A DNA stretch of 64,000 nucleotides from Phaeobacter italicus (GCF_001258055.1 NZ_CVRM01000011.1:496001-560000); one strand, 5' to 3'; shown: positions 8,936 through 18,430, counted from the stretch's first letter. Translations and numbers: made by a program. Notes: a model not told the origin generated them from the letters alone.

Positions 8936-9025
8936 GGAGAGGTGGCCGAGTGGTCGAAGGCGCACGCCTGGAAAGTGTGTAGGCGGGAAACCGTCTCCAG
9001 GGTTCGAATCCCTGTCTCTCCGCCA
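8936..9025 (+). tRNA. tRNA-Ser (anticodon GGA)
   Basis: The 90-base gene folds as a class II tRNA. A 7-bp acceptor stem (GGAGAGG with TCTCTCC) is followed by discriminator G and an encoded CCA. The anticodon stem CACGC/GTGTG encloses the loop CTGGAAA, giving anticodon GGA, which reads UCC and UCU. There is a long variable arm and a T-arm with GGTTCGAATCC. It stands alone between the AlaX gene and the acnB terminator. Confidence 0.97.
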
Positions 9026-9488
9026 TAACCCCCAAATGGCATCATGTTTCGCGACAACGGCAGCGCCGTATCGCTTGAAGATCTTCGCGTAAGCGTTTGA
9101 TTTCAAACATGATGTCGGGGTTTGGCGTTTTTCACCCCATGATATCCATCCTATGCCCGCAGGCCGCTTCAGGCGCGCGCCACAGGGCTGTTTTGCCGCT
9201 TGTTGATGGTGTGCGGCGCAGTTGGTTTTCACCCCTCACGGGGGCTCTCTGCGCGCCATTTGGCGTTGGCGCTGTCACCGCCTCAATTGTCCGATTTCAG
9301 CATGTGGCGTGGTGTCCGTGTCGGGGGCAACCAGACCCGCGCCAAGCCTGCTCTCGCGCAACGGGGAATCGCGAGGCGGGGCGCCCGCAGAATCATCCGG
9401 TATCATCTGGTTTGCCCCCCGATTCCGCCCATCGCAGCCTCAGCGAAAAAGATCCAAGAATCAACCGGCGCAGAATCAAGGCAGAATC
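9026..9488. other. Unexplained 460-bp intergenic stretch
   Basis: No credible gene was found on either strand. It contains small palindromes (GAAGATCTTC at 9077-9086 and GTTTGA-TT-TCAAAC at 9095-9108) and GC-rich text without a clean reading frame. It could hold a degraded gene or an unrecognised RNA. Confidence 0.3.
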
Positions 9489-9527
9489 AAAAAAGGGCGC
9501 CGACAGATGTCGACGCCCTGATTTTTT
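9489..9527 (-). terminator. Rho-independent terminator of acnB
   Basis: GGGCGCCGACA at 9495-9505 pairs, with one mismatch, with TGTCGACGCCC at 9508-9518 around a 2-base loop. The six A residues at 9489-9494 give a U-run on the minus strand just downstream of acnB. T residues on the other side could also make it work in the + direction. Confidence 0.8.
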
Positions 9528-9558
9528 GTCCGCTCCCCGCAGGCGGGGAGGGCGCAGC

Positions 9559-12348
9559 TTAGAAATGGACCGAACGGCTGCCCGCAGGTTTTTCGACCGG
9601 CGGTGCAAATTTGGTCAGGTCGATGCCTTCAACGGCGGTCTTGTACTCTTCCAGCGTGGGCGTGCGGCCCAGGATCGCGGAGAGGACAACAACCGGGGTC
9701 GAACCCAGCAGCGACTCGCCCTTCTTCTCGGGCAGGTCCGCCACAACGCGGCCTTGGAACAGGCGGGTCGAGGTTGCCAGAACGGTGTCGCCCTTAGCGG
9801 CCTTTTCCTGGTTGCCCATGCAAAGGTTACAGCCCGGACGCTCCAGATAGAGGATGTTGTCATACTCTGTCCGTGCGCTGGTCTTTGGCGCCGCATCGTC
9901 GAACTCAAAGCCCGAGTATTTCTGCAGGATCGCCCAGTCGCCTTCTTCCTTCAGCTCATCAATGATGTTGTAGGTCGGCGCGGTCACAACCAGCGGTGCC
10001 TTGAACTCGACAGAGCCATTGGCCGCTTCCAGGTTGCGCAGCATCTGAGCCACGATCTTGATGTCGCCCTTGTGCACCATGCAGGAGCCAACAAAGCCCA
10101 GATCCACCTTCTTCTCCGCCTTGTAGTAGGAAATCGGGCGGATTGTATCGTGGGTGTAGCGCTTGGAGACGTCCGGGTTGTGAACGTCGGGGTCCGCAAT
10201 CATCGGTTCGTTGATGGCATCCAGATCAACCACGACTTCGGCGAAATACTTGGCGTTGTCATCCGGGGTCAGGGCCGGAACGTCACCAGACTTGATCTCG
10301 GCAATGCGCTTGTCTGCGATCTCCAGAAGACGGCCAAGGGTGCCGTTTTCATGCTCCATGCCCTTGTCGATCATGATCTGGATGCGCGATTTCGCCAGTT
10401 CCAGAGAGCCGATCAGCGTGTCGTCGTTGGAGATACAGACAGAGGCCTTGGCCTTCATTTCCGCGGTCCAGTCGGTGAAGGTGAACGCCTGGTCAGCCAG
10501 CAGCGTGCCGATATGCACCTCGATCACGCGGCCCTGGAACACGTTGTCACCGTGCTGTTCCAGCATCTGCGCCTGGGTTGCGTGCACGACATCGCGGAAA
10601 TCCATGTGATCGGCCATCTGACCTTTGAAGGTCACTTTGACAGATTCCGGGATCGGCATGGAGGCCTCACCGGTTGCCAGGGCCAGCGCCACGGTGCCGG
10701 AGTCGGCGCCAAAGGCCACGCCTTTGGACATGCGGGTGTGGCTGTCGCCGCCGATGATGATCGCGCGGTCATCCACTGTCAGGTCGTTCAGAACCTTGTG
10801 AATGACGTCAGTCATCGGGTGATAGACACCTTTGGGGTCGCGACCGGTCACCAGACCAAAGTCGTTCATGAACTTCATCAGGCGCGGCGTGTTGGCCTGC
10901 GCTTTCAGATCCCAGACCGATGCAGTGTGACAGCCCGACTGATAGGCACCATCCACGATGGGCGAGACAACGGTTGCCGCCATCGCTTCGAGTTCCTGCA
11001 TGGTCATCAGGCCGGTGGTGTCCTGCGAGCCGACGATGTTCACTTTGACGCGCACGTCAGAGCCTGCGTGCAGCGGCTTGTCGGATTTCACACCCACCGC
11101 ATTGCGGTTGAAGATCTTTTCAACAGCGGTCAGGCCCTGACCGTCGTTGTGGATCTCCTTGGAGGGGGCAAATGCGGATTTCAGCGGCACGCCAAGGGTT
11201 TCGCAGGCAAATGTCTGCAGTTTCTTGCCAAAGACGATGGCATAAGAGCCGCCAGCCTTGATGAATTCCAGCTTCTGCGGGGTAAAGGAGCTCTCAAGCC
11301 CGACCAGCTCTTCGCCGTCCGCACTGTAGAGTTTCTTTTCCTTGGTGTTGATCTTCAAAACGGTGCCGGTCGCAACAGAATATTTCTGTTCCAGGATCGG
11401 GTTGCCGTCGTTGTTGAGGATCGCCTTGCCGTCCGCGTCGACCTTTTTGACCCAGTTTTTCAGGTCGATGCCGATGCCGCCGGTCACGCCCACGGTGGTC
11501 AGAAAGATCGGCGAGATGCCGTTGGTGCCTGCCACGATCGGGGCGTAGTTCACAAAGGGAACATAGGGCGATGCCTGTTTGCCGGTCCACAGCGCCACGT
11601 TGTTCACGCCCGACATCCGCGACGAGCCAACGCCCATGGTGCCTTTTTCCGCAATCAGCATGACCTGCTTGGTCGGATGCTGCAGCTTCAGCGCGTTGAT
11701 CTCTTCCTGCGCTTCCGGGGTGATCATGCATTTGCCGTGCAGTTCACGGTCCGCACGAGAGTGCGCCTGGTTGCCCGGAGACAGCAGGTCGGTCGAGATG
11801 TCGCCTTCGGCCGCGATATAGGTGACGACTTCGATTTCCTCGTCGATCTCCGGCAGTTTGGTAAAGAACTCGGCGTCAGAGTAGCTTTCGAGGATGTCCT
11901 TGGCGACAGCATTGCCTGCCTTGAACGCATCCGCCAGACGCTCCAGATCCGCGTCATACAGGAATACCTGCGTTTTCAGCACTTCACCGGCCTGCGCAGC
12001 AATTTTCGCGTCTTCACCCAGCGCCAGATCCAAAAGCACCTCAACCGAAGGGCCGCCTTTCATGTGCGACAGCAGCTCAAAGGCAAAATCAGGGGTGATT
12101 TCCGCAACCACTGCCTGGCCCAGGATGATCTCCTTGAGAAAGGCCGCCTTGACGCCGGCCGCGCTGGTGGTGCCGGGCAGGGTGTTGTAGATGAAGAACT
12201 GAAGGGAGTCTTCGCGGTGCGCATTGTCGCTGTCCTTGATCTGCTCGATCAGTTCGGCAACCAGTGCGCCATCGTCGATGGGCTTGGGGTGCAGATCCTG
12301 CTCTTTGCGCGCCTCGATCTCTTTTAGGTAGTCGGTGTACAAGCTCAT
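9559..12348 (-). CDS. acnB: Aconitate hydratase B
   Basis: A 929-aa bifunctional aconitate hydratase 2/2-methylisocitrate dehydratase, which interconverts citrate and isocitrate in the TCA cycle. It has the AcnB architecture: an N-terminal HEAT-like helical domain, then the catalytic domains. Probable 4Fe-4S ligands are Cys756 (GSCMVHKGD), Cys840 and Cys843 (GCNLCMGNQ). It is longer than the roughly 865-aa E. coli protein. The ATG at 12348 (MSLYTDYLKEIEAR) is preceded by AGGGA. It is transcribed alone, divergently from the xylose operon, and ends in a strong hairpin terminator. Confidence 0.96.
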   Translation of the reverse strand: MSLYTDYLKEIEARKEQDLHPKPIDDGALVAELIEQIKDSDNAHREDSLQFFIYNTLPGTTSAAGVKAAFLKEIILGQAVVAEITPDFAFELLSHMKGGPSVEVLLDLALGEDAKIAAQAGEVLKTQVFLYDADLERLADAFKAGNAVAKDILESYSDAEFFTKLPEIDEEIEVVTYIAAEGDISTDLLSPGNQAHSRADRELHGKCMITPEAQEEINALKLQHPTKQVMLIAEKGTMGVGSSRMSGVNNVALWTGKQASPYVPFVNYAPIVAGTNGISPIFLTTVGVTGGIGIDLKNWVKKVDADGKAILNNDGNPILEQKYSVATGTVLKINTKEKKLYSADGEELVGLESSFTPQKLEFIKAGGSYAIVFGKKLQTFACETLGVPLKSAFAPSKEIHNDGQGLTAVEKIFNRNAVGVKSDKPLHAGSDVRVKVNIVGSQDTTGLMTMQELEAMAATVVSPIVDGAYQSGCHTASVWDLKAQANTPRLMKFMNDFGLVTGRDPKGVYHPMTDVIHKVLNDLTVDDRAIIIGGDSHTRMSKGVAFGADSGTVALALATGEASMPIPESVKVTFKGQMADHMDFRDVVHATQAQMLEQHGDNVFQGRVIEVHIGTLLADQAFTFTDWTAEMKAKASVCISNDDTLIGSLELAKSRIQIMIDKGMEHENGTLGRLLEIADKRIAEIKSGDVPALTPDDNAKYFAEVVVDLDAINEPMIADPDVHNPDVSKRYTHDTIRPISYYKAEKKVDLGFVGSCMVHKGDIKIVAQMLRNLEAANGSVEFKAPLVVTAPTYNIIDELKEEGDWAILQKYSGFEFDDAAPKTSARTEYDNILYLERPGCNLCMGNQEKAAKGDTVLATSTRLFQGRVVADLPEKKGESLLGSTPVVVLSAILGRTPTLEEYKTAVEGIDLTKFAPPVEKPAGSRSVHF

Positions 12349-12640
12349 GACGATCCCTACAATTTGATATGGTTCAGATGAAACGCCGGAGACGAAAGCC
12401 CTGAAAATAAGGGCGACACGCGACTCCTTCGCATTTTGTATGCCGCCGTATACCATCCCGAAGCAACATGCAAGTTTCTCCGCTCTCCTCTGCGCAGATC
12501 AGGGCGGGCCGATCATGGCAATGGCTGGGCGAAGACTGTGACATGTGATGCGCCATCAGGGTTAAGATCGGGTTCCGACACGCAGGCAGAATTTGCCCGG
12601 GATTTCGGAACAGGGGGCGATGAAATGCGACGCTTGCAGG

Positions 12641-12682
12641 AAATGATGGACGTCTATCATTAAATGATATACGTCTATCATT
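12641..12682. promoter_or_regulatory. Two tandem palindromic operators of the xylose operon
   Basis: Two contiguous 21-bp copies (12641-12661 and 12662-12682) differ at only two positions. Each is a near-perfect dyad with arms AATGAT(A/G) and TATCATT around a centre (T/G)ACGTC containing the CG typical of LacI-family operators. The 21-bp period equals two helical turns, so both dimers would bind on the same face. The pair ends 30 bases before the LacI-type gene, consistent with autorepression and control of xylAB. Inferred from pattern and position. Confidence 0.7.
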
Positions 12683-12712
12683 ATCACAACGACGCAACCG
12701 CCGGATCCCGCC

Positions 12713-13780
12713 ATGCGCAAACCAACCCTTCACGATGTCGCTGCCGAGGCCGGGGTGAGCTATGCCACAGCTGATCGCGTGCTGAACAAACGCGGTGGGG
12801 TCGCCAAGAAATCCCAAACCCGCGTAGAGGCGGCAATCGCCAAGCTGGGCTATCAGCGCGACATAACCGCAGCCAACCTGTCCCGCAGGCGTCTTTACCG
12901 GTTCCATGTCCTGCTGCCCAATGCGGCGGGGGGCTTTTTTGCCTCGCTGCGCCAGTTGCTGAGCGAACAGGAAGAGGCCCAGCGCAAGGCGCGGCAGGCG
13001 ATCACGATCACGCCCGTGCCGCCCTTTGACCCCACAGCGCTCGCGCTGGAAATTGACCGCGCGGTGGGGGCGGGCTGTGACGGGCTGTGCGTGGTGGCTG
13101 TGAACCACCCAGAGGTATCCGCCGCCTTGGGCCGGGCACGGGCGCAGTCGATCCCGGTGGTGACCTTGGTGGCAGACAGCGCAGAGGGCGATCGTGACTG
13201 CTATGTAGGGATTGATAACCGCACCGCAGGGCGCACGGCGGCAGATCTCATCCTGCTTTCTCATCGCCGCCACGCCCAGCGCGGCCTCATTCTGCCGGTG
13301 ATGGGCAGCCTGCAGGCCCGCGACCACGCCGAACGCTACGCGGGCTTCTGCGAGGTGGTTGCAGATCAGATGGCTGTTTTGCCGCCACTGGAGACGGGCG
13401 ATGATCCAACGCGGTTGAACCAGCTTCTGACTGCAGCCCTCGCCGCAGAGCCGGGGATTACCGGACTATACAATCTGGGGGCCGGGGTTCCGGGCCTGAT
13501 TGCAGCATTGGACCACCGGGGCAGCGACAACATCGCCGGGCGCCCCGTGGTGGTGAGCCACGAACTCTGTAATGCGACCCGCAAGGCCGTCGCTGACGGG
13601 CTGATTGATGCGGTGATCGATCAAAAACCCGCACAGGAACTGTCACAGGCGCTCGCTGCCTTGATCGCGCTCAGCGACGGGCTGGCGCTGGATCCCACTG
13701 CCGGACAGATCACTCCGGCGGTTCATTTCAAACACAACATGCCCCCGCAGCCTGCGGCCGGGCCAAACAAAGGGGCCTGA
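12713..13780 (+). CDS. LacI-family transcriptional regulator of xylose genes
   Basis: A 355-aa repressor-type protein. The N-terminal helix-turn-helix and hinge are clear ([20 protein letters not shown], residues 4-23), followed by the linker [14 protein letters not shown]. The rest is a periplasmic-binding-protein fold (about 65-340) of the sugar-binding class used by LacI/GalR proteins with a CcpA-like or solute-binding-protein-like effector domain. It lies 2 bases upstream of xylA and behind two tandem operators, so the likely effector is D-xylose or an intermediate. The ligand cannot be confirmed from sequence. Confidence 0.9.
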   Translation: MRKPTLHDVAAEAGVSYATADRVLNKRGGVAKKSQTRVEAAIAKLGYQRDITAANLSRRRLYRFHVLLPNAAGGFFASLRQLLSEQEEAQRKARQAITITPVPPFDPTALALEIDRAVGAGCDGLCVVAVNHPEVSAALGRARAQSIPVVTLVADSAEGDRDCYVGIDNRTAGRTAADLILLSHRRHAQRGLILPVMGSLQARDHAERYAGFCEVVADQMAVLPPLETGDDPTRLNQLLTAALAAEPGITGLYNLGAGVPGLIAALDHRGSDNIAGRPVVVSHELCNATRKAVADGLIDAVIDQKPAQELSQALAALIALSDGLALDPTAGQITPAVHFKHNMPPQPAAGPNKGA

Positions 13781-13782
13781 CC

Positions 13783-15087
13783 ATGGCTGGTTACTTCGAT
13801 CATATCGCGCCGATTTCCTACGATCCCGACAGCGACGGGCTGGCCTATCGCCACTACAACCCCGACGAAATCGTCATGGGCAAGCGGATGGAGGATCACC
13901 TGCGCTTTGCCGTGTGCTACTGGCATAATTTCGTGTGGGAAGGGAACGATCCCTTTGGCGGGCAGACGTTTGATCGGCCTTGGTTCCCGGCCGACACGAT
14001 GGATCTGGCACGCAAAAAGGCAGATGCCGCCTTTGACATGTTCCGCATCCTTGGCGTGCCCTATTACTGTTTCCATGACCACGACATCCGGCCAGAGGGC
14101 GACAGCCTCGCAGAAAGCCATGCCCGGCTGAACGCCATGGGCGATGTGCTGGAACAGAAGATGGCCGATGGTGGCCCGAAACTTCTGTGGGGGACCGCAA
14201 ACATGTTTTCCAACCGCCGCTATATGGCCGGGGCCAGCACCAATCCCGATCCGGACGTCTTTGCCTACTGCGCCTCTACCGTGCGGGCCTGTATGGATCT
14301 GACCCACCGTCTGGAGGGCGAGAACTATGTCCTTTGGGGCGGGCGCGAGGGCTATGAAACGCTGCTCAACACCGATCTGTCGCGCGAGCTGGAGCAGATG
14401 GGCCGTTTCCTGTCTATGGTGGTCGACTACAAACACAAGATCGGCTTTCAAGGCGCGATCCTGATCGAACCCAAACCGCAGGAGCCGACCAAGCACCAGT
14501 ATGACTATGACGTCGCCACCGTTTACGGCTTTCTCAAACGCTTTGGCCTTGAGGACGAGGTGAAGGTCAATATCGAACAGGGCCATGCCATCCTCGCGGG
14601 TCACAGTTTTGAACATGAAATCGCCATGGCCAATGCGTTGGGGATCTTTGGGTCCATCGACATGAACCGCAACGACTACCAGTCCGGCTGGGACACCGAT
14701 CAGTTCCCCAACAACGTGCCAGAGGTGGCGCTGGCCTATTACGAAATCCTGCGCGGCTGCGGCTTTGGCAGCGGCGGCACCAATTTCGACGCCAAGCTGC
14801 GCCGCCAGTCCCTGGATGCCGAGGATCTGATTGCCGCCCATGTGGGGGCGATGGATGTCTGCGCCCGCGGCCTGCGTGCAGCCGCCGCCATGCTGGAGAG
14901 TGACAGTCTGGAGATGAAGCGCCGCGCGCGCTACGCGGGTTGGGACAGTCCCGAGGCGCAGGGCTATCTGGCCAAGGGCGCGACGCTGGACGCCATCGCC
15001 GATCAGGCCGAGGCCAAGGCGCTTAATCCGCAGCCAGTTTCTGGCCGTCAGGAACAGCTGGAGGCCCTGGTCAACCGCTTCGTCTGA
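13783..15087 (+). CDS. xylA: Xylose isomerase
   Basis: A 434-aa enzyme that converts D-xylose to D-xylulose in the cytoplasm, using two divalent metal ions. It is a TIM-barrel protein with class II length. Family signatures include [18 protein letters not shown] (about residues 182-199), the metal-binding segment [18 protein letters not shown] (about 263-280), and [15 protein letters not shown] near residue 327. It starts 2 bases after the regulator stop and is followed by xylB after a 41-base gap. No xylose transporter is encoded beside it in the window. Confidence 0.96.
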   Translation: MAGYFDHIAPISYDPDSDGLAYRHYNPDEIVMGKRMEDHLRFAVCYWHNFVWEGNDPFGGQTFDRPWFPADTMDLARKKADAAFDMFRILGVPYYCFHDHDIRPEGDSLAESHARLNAMGDVLEQKMADGGPKLLWGTANMFSNRRYMAGASTNPDPDVFAYCASTVRACMDLTHRLEGENYVLWGGREGYETLLNTDLSRELEQMGRFLSMVVDYKHKIGFQGAILIEPKPQEPTKHQYDYDVATVYGFLKRFGLEDEVKVNIEQGHAILAGHSFEHEIAMANALGIFGSIDMNRNDYQSGWDTDQFPNNVPEVALAYYEILRGCGFGSGGTNFDAKLRRQSLDAEDLIAAHVGAMDVCARGLRAAAAMLESDSLEMKRRARYAGWDSPEAQGYLAKGATLDAIADQAEAKALNPQPVSGRQEQLEALVNRFV

Positions 15088-15128
15088 AGCGACAGACCAG
15101 AGCGCCACAACCGGGAGAGGGGACAGAC

Positions 15129-16577
15129 ATGTATCTAGGCATTGATCTTGGCACATCCGGCCTGCGGGCGCTGATGACGGACGCCTCCGGTCAACCCGTT
15201 GCCTCAGCCGAGGCGCAGTATTCTGCGCAGCACCCCCATCCCGGTTGGTCAGAGCAGGATCCCGGCAGCTGGATCGCTGCGCTGGATCAGGCGATGGCAC
15301 AGTTGCGGTACACCCCCGGATACAGCGATATTCGCGGGATCGCGGTGGCAGGTCACATGCACGGGGCAGTCCTGCTGGATCGCGCCGATCAGGTGCTGCG
15401 GCCCTGCATCCTGTGGAACGACACCCGTTCTGCGGCAGAGGCGGCAGAGCTGGACGCGACAGATGAGGTGCGCAGCCTCAGCGGCAATATCGTCTTCCCG
15501 GGTTTCACCGCGCCAAAGCTTTTGTGGGTGCAGCGTCACGAGCCCGAGATCTTTGCCAAAACCGCCAAGGTGCTTTTGCCTGCGGCCTATCTCAATCTGC
15601 ATCTGACCGGGCGGCATGTGGCGGACATGTCCGACAGTGCGGGCACCTCGTGGCTGGATGTTGGCGCGCGGGACTGGTCGGAACGCCTGCTGAGTGCAGG
15701 GCACATGCGGCGCGATCAGATGCCCGATCTGGTCGAGGGCTGCACGGCGGCGGGCACCCTGCGCGCAGAACTGGCCGCGCACTGGGGGCTTCGCCCTGAC
15801 GTGGTGGTTTCTGGCGGCGCAGGTGACAATGCCGCTGCGGCCTGTGGTACGGGCGTGATGGCCGAAGGGCAGGGGTTTGTCTCTCTCGGCACCTCAGGCG
15901 TGGTGCTGGCCGCCCGTGACGGGTTTCACCCTGATCCGGCAACGGCGGTGCATACCTTCTGCCACGCCATCCCGGATCGCTGGTATCAGATGGGCGTCAT
16001 GCTGTCGGCAACCGATTGCATGAACTGGCTGGGGCGCATCACCGGGCGCAGCCCTGCAGAGCTGACAGCGCCCATCGGAGACCAGCTTGGCCCACCCGGC
16101 ACGGCCACCTTCTTTCCCTACCTGTCAGGTGAGCGCACACCACATAACTCTGCCAAGTTGCGTGGTGGCTTTGAGGGACTTGGCGTCCAAACGACCACAG
16201 ACGATCTCGCGCGGGCGGTGATGGAAGGGGTCAGCTTCGGATTGCGCGATTGTCTTGAGGCGCTGAAGGCCACGGGAGCCGGGCTTGAGCGCTGTCTGGT
16301 CATCGGAGGTGGCAGCAAGTCCCTTTACTGGGGGCGTCTGCTGGCAACGGTTTTGAACCTGCCGCTTTGCCTGCCCAAAGATGGCGAATTCGGTGCCGCT
16401 TTGGGGGCGGCGCGTTTGGCGCGTCTTGCCGTGACGGGCGAGCCCCCCTCAGAGGTCCTGTTGACGCCAGAGATTGCCCAGGTGATCGAGCCCGAGGCCG
16501 CACTGCGCGAGCAATATGAGGCCCGCTATCAGCTGTTTCGCAGACAAACCGCCGAGCGGTTGAAGCCAGTCGCTTGA
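15129..16577 (+). CDS. xylB: Xylulokinase
   Basis: A 482-aa FGGY-family kinase that phosphorylates D-xylulose to xylulose 5-phosphate, feeding the pentose phosphate pathway. The N-terminal ATPase fold begins YLGIDLGTSGLRALMTD, and a second glycine motif, VSGGAGDNAAAACGTG, lies near residue 228. GGGSKSLYWGRLLAT (about 395) is the C-terminal ATP/adenosine motif. The ATG at 15129 has GGGAGAGGGG 8 bases upstream. It is the last gene of the operon; no clear terminator directly follows. Confidence 0.95.
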   Translation: MYLGIDLGTSGLRALMTDASGQPVASAEAQYSAQHPHPGWSEQDPGSWIAALDQAMAQLRYTPGYSDIRGIAVAGHMHGAVLLDRADQVLRPCILWNDTRSAAEAAELDATDEVRSLSGNIVFPGFTAPKLLWVQRHEPEIFAKTAKVLLPAAYLNLHLTGRHVADMSDSAGTSWLDVGARDWSERLLSAGHMRRDQMPDLVEGCTAAGTLRAELAAHWGLRPDVVVSGGAGDNAAAACGTGVMAEGQGFVSLGTSGVVLAARDGFHPDPATAVHTFCHAIPDRWYQMGVMLSATDCMNWLGRITGRSPAELTAPIGDQLGPPGTATFFPYLSGERTPHNSAKLRGGFEGLGVQTTTDDLARAVMEGVSFGLRDCLEALKATGAGLERCLVIGGGSKSLYWGRLLATVLNLPLCLPKDGEFGAALGAARLARLAVTGEPPSEVLLTPEIAQVIEPEAALREQYEARYQLFRRQTAERLKPVA

Positions 16578-17083
16578 TTTCATTTGATTCGGCGCAATTG
16601 CCGCAGCGGATGTGCCGATTGATCGGGGCGAAGGATTCAAGTTGTCTAAAATTGTGTGGATTGTTGCCGGTGGCGCGACAACCCCGTGCGGACCCTTGCC
16701 GATGGCGGTGACGGATCACTGGCGCGAGAGGGGCCACCACCCCGACCAATTGTCTGCGCTATGGAAACGGCTGGCCCCAAATTCCACAGATGCAGGCGCC
16801 CGGCTGGGTGCAGGCTGCGGGAAATGGAAACAATAGGTTGGCCTCAGACCTGTTTCCCTGACGGCAGATGGGCTGCTGTGATCCATGATCGTTAAGATTT
16901 TGTTCTTTTTTGGACACATCGGCGTGAAGTAACCTGTGTCCAACGCGGCCGGATTTGTCCCGGCGCTCTCTTCATTGCTGCGCAGAGTGTTGCAGCCCAG
17001 ATCAAACCAGCGAAAGCAGGCCATTGGCCGGTTGCCCATTGCGCGCAACCGAGGTGGTCGGGCTTTTAGACGGAGACCGTGAC
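16578..17083. other. Long gap between xylB and the Hint gene
   Basis: About 500 bases with no credible gene. The one notable structure is an inverted repeat at 16826-16857 (GGAAAC...AGGT with ACCT-GTTTCC), which could end xylB transcription weakly. T-rich text at 16896-16912 follows it. The 3' part should hold the promoter of the Hint gene. Confidence 0.35.
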
Positions 17084-17671
17084 GTGCCCTGTTTTACGCC
17101 CGGAACACATATTGCGACCCCCTTTGGTGCCTGTGCGGTTGAAGCCCTGAATGTGGGGGACAGGGTCGTGACCCGCGACAACGGCCTGCAGACAATCCGC
17201 TGGATCGGCTCGCGTCACCTTGACCATAAAAAGCTGAAGGACGCGGGCGAGTTTCAGCCCGTTCTGATTGCCGAAGGCGCGCTTGGCGATGGGATGCCGG
17301 AGCGCGATCTGCTGGTCAGCCCCAATCACCGGGTTCTGATCGCCAATGACAAGACTGCATTCTACTTTGAAAACCACGAGATCCTGATCGCGGCGAAACA
17401 TCTGACCGGTCTGAACGGTGTGGATGCGGTGGAAACCAGCAGTATCGAATACATCCATTTCGTCTTTGACCGTCATGAGGTGGTGCTCTCCGATGGGGCC
17501 TGGATCGAGAGCTTTCAGCCAGCCGACCAATCCTTGCGTGGGTTGGATCGGGCGCAGCGGCAGGAGGTGCTGGAGCTGTTTCCCGAACTGAAGACGCTGA
17601 CCCCGAAAACCGCCAGCCCACAGATCGGTCGGCGCGCCCGCGCAGGCGAGGCGCAGTGGCTGATTCATTGA
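17084..17671 (+). CDS. Hint (hedgehog/intein) domain protein
   Basis: A 195-aa protein made almost entirely of a Hint domain. It has the family's N-terminal Cys (CFTPGTHIATPFG, residues 3-15), the segment VEALNVGDRVVTRDNG, and the block-B-like LLVSPNHRVLI with its conserved histidine. Hint folds carry out self-cleavage or splicing; many Rhodobacterales proteins pair a C-terminal Hint domain with secreted calcium-binding repeats, but none is present here. The GTG at 17084 has CGGAG 8 bases upstream and places the nucleophilic Cys at position 3. The frame is open back to 16955, but that stretch looks non-coding. Convergent with the next gene. Confidence 0.75.
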   Translation: MPCFTPGTHIATPFGACAVEALNVGDRVVTRDNGLQTIRWIGSRHLDHKKLKDAGEFQPVLIAEGALGDGMPERDLLVSPNHRVLIANDKTAFYFENHEILIAAKHLTGLNGVDAVETSSIEYIHFVFDRHEVVLSDGAWIESFQPADQSLRGLDRAQRQEVLELFPELKTLTPKTASPQIGRRARAGEAQWLIH

Positions 17672-17678
17672 TGTCGCG

Positions 17679-18293
17679 CTAGGGCGCGTCGGTCTGGTTC
17701 TGTGCCGCGCGCCAGCTGGCCCAGGATTCTGGCGTATCCAGATCGGTGAGCGCATGGGAGCCCGGCAGGGGGTGCGGCAGGATCTCTTCGCCGCGCAGAA
17801 CAGACCGCGCGCCCGCGTCGCCCTGAATGTGCAACAGCGCTTTGAAACAGCGGCTGGGAAAGACAACAGGGTGGCCCATTGCGCCTTCTGCACTGGTGGC
17901 GCGGTGGATGTGGTCCGGGGCTGCGCAGAATGCATCTGCCATCGTGCTCAGGTCCGCAGTGGTCAGATCCGGCATGTCGGCAGGCACGATCATCACCCCG
18001 TCGATGTCAGACCCAATTTCCCTGATACCCGCGCGGATCGACGCGGCCATGCCCTCTGCTGCGTCGGGCACATGGATGGGGGTGACAGAGGCATCCAGCA
18101 CAGCTGCGCGGGGATGGTCCGGGGCGGGGAGGGTGACATAGGTCGCAAGCCCGGTGGCCTGCGCCACATCGCAGCGCGCCCGGATCAGGGGGAGCGGGCC
18201 GTCTGGGGTGGGCACCATTTCCATCAGCTTGTCGCGCCCCTGCATCCGACGGGAGGCCCCGGCCGCAAGGAGCAGAATGGCGATAGCGGTCAT
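17679..18293 (-). CDS. MobA-like NTP transferase (molybdenum cofactor nucleotidyltransferase type)
   Basis: A 204-aa protein of the MobA/MocA/CoxI nucleotidyltransferase superfamily. The NTP-binding motif LLLAAGASRRMQGRDKLM is at residues 7-24, and the metal-binding aspartate lies in VPADMPDL (about residue 102). This family makes cytidylyl or guanylyl forms of the molybdenum cofactor. No molybdoenzyme gene is adjacent, so the target enzyme is unknown. The ATG at 18293 has GGGGAG upstream; the open frame extends to 18356. It is convergent with the Hint gene and may be read from a promoter near the 22-bp palindrome at 18409. Confidence 0.8.
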   Translation of the reverse strand: MTAIAILLLAAGASRRMQGRDKLMEMVPTPDGPLPLIRARCDVAQATGLATYVTLPAPDHPRAAVLDASVTPIHVPDAAEGMAASIRAGIREIGSDIDGVMIVPADMPDLTTADLSTMADAFCAAPDHIHRATSAEGAMGHPVVFPSRCFKALLHIQGDAGARSVLRGEEILPHPLPGSHALTDLDTPESWASWRAAQNQTDAP

Positions 18294-18390
18294 GGTGGTT
18301 GTCTCCCCGGGGTCTGGACCGGCGGTTGGGGCCTCCGGTCGGGACATTTTGGGCAAGAAGAAGAAACAGGTCCAGCAAAAGGCGGTGAAA

Positions 18391-18407
18391 GGTCAGTCTA
18401 GCTGACG
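18391..18407. other. GTCAG/CTGAC inverted repeat
   Basis: GGTCAG and GCTGAC arms surround TCTA. It shares both arms with the perfect hairpin at 18509-18525, so the two form a pair of related stem-loops in one intergenic region. Confidence 0.35.
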
Positions 18408-18408
18408 G

Positions 18409-18430
18409 AATGTTTCGCGTGCGAAACATT
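18409..18430. promoter_or_regulatory. Perfect 22-bp palindrome
   Basis: Ten-base arms AATGTTTCGC and GCGAAACATT flank the dinucleotide GT. It lies 116 bases upstream of the nucleotidyltransferase start on the minus strand. No T-run follows, which favours a protein-binding operator over a terminator. No regulator gene is adjacent. Confidence 0.5.

Noticed and set aside
8735-9232. Minus-strand ORFs over the tRNA-Ser gene (for example 8833-9057, with GGETGIRTLE).
   Set aside because: They are the reverse complement of tRNA-Ser, a well-known source of false protein annotations.
9097-12327. A 1076-aa open frame on the + strand.
   Set aside because: It is antisense to acnB, low in complexity for a real protein, and acnB is unambiguous.
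12440-12470. Paired GTATGC/GTATAC elements upstream of acnB.
   Set aside because: Spacing and symmetry are poor, and no regulator gene supports them.
13723-15300. A 525-aa minus-strand frame.
   Set aside because: Antisense to xylA, which has complete family signatures.
16955-17083. N-terminal extension of the Hint protein.
   Set aside because: The segment is Cys/Arg-rich with atypical composition, and a GTG with good ribosome binding site exists at 17084.
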